Shown in pieces: positions 5,848 to 7,219 of a stretch of DNA of 7,219 bases. The stretch comes from RGIG2560 sp964418385. Lineage in GTDB: Bacteria; Patescibacteriota; Microgenomatia; UBA1400; PJMF01. The position numbers were made by a program, and so were the translations under genes. Position 1 is the stretch's first letter; every line of letters begins with the position of its first letter. The stretch spans positions 1-7,219 of the forward strand of contig CAYQLH010000045.1 of the NCBI GenBank assembly GCA_964418385.1. Reading direction: 5' to 3'. Below the pieces are notes generated by a model, which did not search any database, was not told the origin of the DNA, and saw only the letters and a list, made by a program, of their open reading frames with translations.

Positions 5848-6084
5848 TTGGTTGTGTGTGCGGTCACTTTGTCACTGATTGGGAATAGCGTTTTTGCCTG
5901 GTGGCAGCAGTTTCATTCCAAACGCGTGACATTTTGTCACGGATTTGGAGTGACGTATGTTGATGGGCTTGAGACTGCTGGGATCGCGCCAACAGGTGTT
6001 GCAGTCAAACTTTTTCGTCTCAACTCGAAAAAGTTTCCCACCTTTCCTTACCAGATGTTTTTTGGCAGCAAAAGCAGCAAATGA
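5848..6084 (+). pseudogene. Possible remnant of a small exported-protein gene
   Basis: The stretch 5746-6135 has no convincing gene apart from this frame. Reading from a TTG at 5848, 78 codons begin with a hydrophobic signal-like segment (VVCAVTLSLIGNSVFA) followed by WWQQFHSKRVTFCHGFG and a mixed tail. There is no ribosome binding site and no in-frame ATG between the stop at 5788 and the TTG. Palindrome copy 2 occupies the place where a normal start and leader would be, and copy 3 falls inside the C-terminal part. I infer a decayed or interrupted gene for a small secreted protein. A real gene with a TTG start is possible, and so is chance. Confidence 0.3.
6007..6036. repeat. Dispersed palindrome, copy 3
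   Basis: The arms AAACTTTTTCG (6007-6017) and CGAAAAAGTTT (6026-6036) form a perfect 11-bp stem with an 8-base loop. Aligned with copy 4 (6946-6973) it differs at only two of 28 bases, both in the centre (6018 and 6019). Confidence 0.85.
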
Positions 6085-6135
6085 GCAACGGAGGGTGCTT
6101 GCAAGGATGGTGCCCGCGTGGGTGATTTTGCGGGC

Positions 6136-6164
6136 TTGACAAAGATCCTCTAATGTGATATTGT
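6136..6164 (+). promoter_or_regulatory. Promoter of the 6311-6883 gene
   Basis: A perfect -35 TTGACA (6136-6141), a 17-bp spacer ending in extended TGA, and a -10 TATTGT (6159-6164, four of six bases) are seen. The transcript should start near 6171, giving a leader of about 140 bases. Confidence 0.65.
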
Positions 6165-6170
6165 GCAATG

Positions 6171-6300
6171 CTGTCCTGCAGCGGCGAAGTTGACAGGAAA
6201 GCGGTCAAAGCGTCCATCGTCGGTTTGTCGCGGTTGACAAGCAAGGACGGAGCAGGCGTTGATCTTTAAAAGCTCTTGCTTGAGATCTAATTTAAGGAGG
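6171..6300 (+). promoter_or_regulatory. Long foldable leader of the 6311-6883 gene
   Basis: CCTGC (6175-6179) can pair with GCAGG (6252-6256), enclosing a nested arm made of CGTCC (6211-6215) with GGACG (6245-6249) and TTGTC (6225-6229) with GACAA (6236-6240). TCCTG (6174-6178) can instead pair with CAGGA (6194-6198). Near the start, 6264-6270 can pair with 6291-6297 and cover the first bases of the Shine-Dalgarno AAGGAGG (6294-6300), competing with GATCT/AGATC (6261-6265 with 6283-6287). No known RNA family is recognised. Confidence 0.35.
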
Positions 6301-6310
6301 TCCATGACTG

Positions 6311-6883
6311 ATGAGGAAGTTTTTGTGGCTGATGGCGTGGTTGGCAGTAACAGTTTCGGCGGCCACAGCGGCACCAACATGGCGAGTTTTGCGTGTCGTG
6401 TGTAGCAGTATTGATGCCAAAGTGGTTGCTGACGAGAGTTTGGCGGAAGTCGGCTCGCAAGCTTTGCCGGAAATTGCCGGACGCGTGGTCGGTTCCTGCC
6501 GGGCAGAGATGACACTTGACGAACTGCTGGATGTGCTCAAGCGAGGTCATTGCTTGAGAAGATACATGCAGACGTTGGTGTCAGATGACGTGAAGTTGAC
6601 GACGATTGTGCCTGGAGACTCAGTCAAGATCATTGGTGAGCAGACGTTTTCTTTTGCGATGTTGCCAGAGACGGTGAAGCTGTTTTGGCGACAGCACCAG
6701 GGGGAATACGATTTGTTACTGGTGAGTTTACCGGCTCAAGTAGAAAGGCGTGGCGTGGTTTGTCAAACTAATGACTGGCAGTCAAACGGTGAGCCGTGGT
6801 TGTTTTGGGTGATGTCTAGGCAGGACGAGATGACTGTGGCCCATGAATGTTTGCAGTGGTGGCGAAAGCAAGAGCGGTTTTAA
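6311..6883 (+). CDS. Exported protein, possibly a truncated zincin-like protein
   Basis: The ATG at 6311 lies ten bases after the strong AAGGAGG; the ATG at 6304 is only three bases away and soon hits a stop. The 190-residue product starts with a signal peptide (Arg-Lys, hydrophobic 4-19, cleavage near Ala20 or Ala21 before PTW). The mature part has five Cys (31, 63, 81, 151, 180). The last 60 residues read like the middle of a zinc metallopeptidase: YDLLLVSL (133-140), RRGVVC (146-151), then MTVAHECLQWW (174-184). HECLQ would be the HExxH zinc site with its second His replaced by Gln, and the protein ends eight residues after Gln182 instead of continuing to the third ligand. An inactive or truncated zincin is an inference; without it the protein is simply unknown. 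It has its own promoter and terminator. Confidence 0.75.
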   Translation: MRKFLWLMAWLAVTVSAATAAPTWRVLRVVCSSIDAKVVADESLAEVGSQALPEIAGRVVGSCRAEMTLDELLDVLKRGHCLRRYMQTLVSDDVKLTTIVPGDSVKIIGEQTFSFAMLPETVKLFWRQHQGEYDLLLVSLPAQVERRGVVCQTNDWQSNGEPWLFWVMSRQDEMTVAHECLQWWRKQERF

Positions 6884-6886
6884 GTG

Positions 6887-6920
6887 GTGCCCTGGCGATG
6901 TAATCGCCAGGGCACATTTT
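6887..6920 (+). terminator. Intrinsic terminator of the 6311-6883 gene
   Basis: A 13-bp perfect stem (6887-6899 with 6903-6915) with a very short centre is followed by ATTTT. It begins four bases after the stop codon. Confidence 0.88.
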
Positions 6921-6945
6921 ACAATCTGGCGAAGCGAGGTAACAA

Positions 6946-6973
6946 AACTTTTTCGAGTCAACTCGAAAAAGTT
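6946..6973. repeat. Dispersed palindrome, copy 4
   Basis: The arms AACTTTTTCGAGT (6946-6958) and ACTCGAAAAAGTT (6961-6973) are perfect 13-base inverted copies around CA. It sits between the terminator of one gene and the promoter of the next, 22 bases upstream of the -35 box, where it could also act as an operator. Confidence 0.87.
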
Positions 6974-6994
6974 CTCAAAAGCTACTTTTGCTCC

Positions 6995-7021
6995 TTGACA
7001 AAATACGGGGGGGGGTAAAAT
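6995..7021 (+). promoter_or_regulatory. Promoter with a nine-G tract in its spacer, candidate phase-variable switch
   Basis: A perfect -35 TTGACA (6995-7000) and a -10 TAAAAT (7016-7021, five of six bases) are separated by 15 bp, nine of which are a run of G (7007-7015) that directly abuts the -10 box. A 15-bp spacer is short; gaining two G would give the optimal 17. The transcript would start near 7028. Confidence 0.7.
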
Positions 7022-7060
7022 GGGTACAGTTTATTTAAAAATAACTAGAAGGGATGCCAC

Positions 7061-7219
7061 ATGCATGAAGGTTTAAGTAATGCAGGATATGAGAATTGGC
7101 GAGCTCAACCGAACGCCGGTATCGAGGATCCGGACATACAGGTTGATGTTGCGACAGCTTCTGGAGATAATGCTGTAGAAGAGTATCCACATCATGAGTA
7201 TGAGCATTACAATTTAATG
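7061..7219 (+). CDS. N-terminal part of an unknown acidic protein, 3' partial
   Basis: The ATG at 7061 is preceded by AGAAGGGA (seven bases from its last G to the ATG) and the frame stays open for 53 codons to the end of the window. The ATGs at 7054 and 7065 in other frames stop within a few codons. The visible product is hydrophilic and acidic (Glu, Asp, Asn, later His and Tyr) with no signal peptide or membrane segment in this part. I recognise no family. Its expression would depend on the G-tract promoter, which elsewhere is typical of surface-exposed or antigenic products, but the visible part is too short to tell. Confidence 0.65.
   Translation, partial: MHEGLSNAGYENWRAQPNAGIEDPDIQVDVATASGDNAVEEYPHHEYEHYNLM

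Noticed and set aside
5926..5940. Small inverted repeat GTGACA/TGTCAC
   Set aside because: Only 6-bp arms with no related copies or T-run; it is unrelated to the palindrome family and plausible by chance.

Overview
The window looks like a bacterial chromosome fragment, read with the standard bacterial code (TGA, TAA and TAG all end genes). Base composition is mixed, with T- and G-ending codons favoured in most genes. Several traits would fit a Patescibacteria/CPR-type bacterium: a large exported protein ending in a fibronectin-III-like domain, a tRNA without encoded CCA, compact gene spacing, a leaderless-looking ispD and several small exported proteins of unknown function. That placement is an inference; no marker gene here proves it. 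All genes found lie on the + strand.

Region 1 (1-2090) holds the 3' part of a large, acidic, probably extracellular protein with a Pro/Asp/Gln linker and a C-terminal Fn3-like domain, closed by a strong terminator. Region 2 (2090-5066) is housekeeping: ispD (isoprenoid precursor synthesis), tRNA-Gln(UUG), and a two-gene operon of yvcK (UDP-sugar-binding central metabolism/morphogenesis factor) and a protein with a degenerate nucleotidyltransferase-like half plus a left-handed beta-helix half. The yvcK leader can fold so that its Shine-Dalgarno sequence is paired.

Region 3 (5067-7219) is accessory. It has a small exported protein of foreign codon usage (5205-5702), with a near-consensus promoter, an attenuator-like hairpin in its leader and a 12-base inverted repeat near the two ends of its transcript. 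Next come a gene-poor stretch with a possible decayed exported-protein ORF and three related palindromes, then a second exported protein (6311-6883) with a long foldable leader and a zincin-like C-terminus lacking its third ligand, then a fourth palindrome. Last is the 5' end of a new gene whose promoter has nine consecutive G between its -35 and -10 boxes, the layout of a phase-variable promoter.

The observations most worth following are the G9 promoter, the four dispersed palindromes with compensatory arm changes, and the unusual leader RNAs of yvcK and of the 5205-5702 gene.
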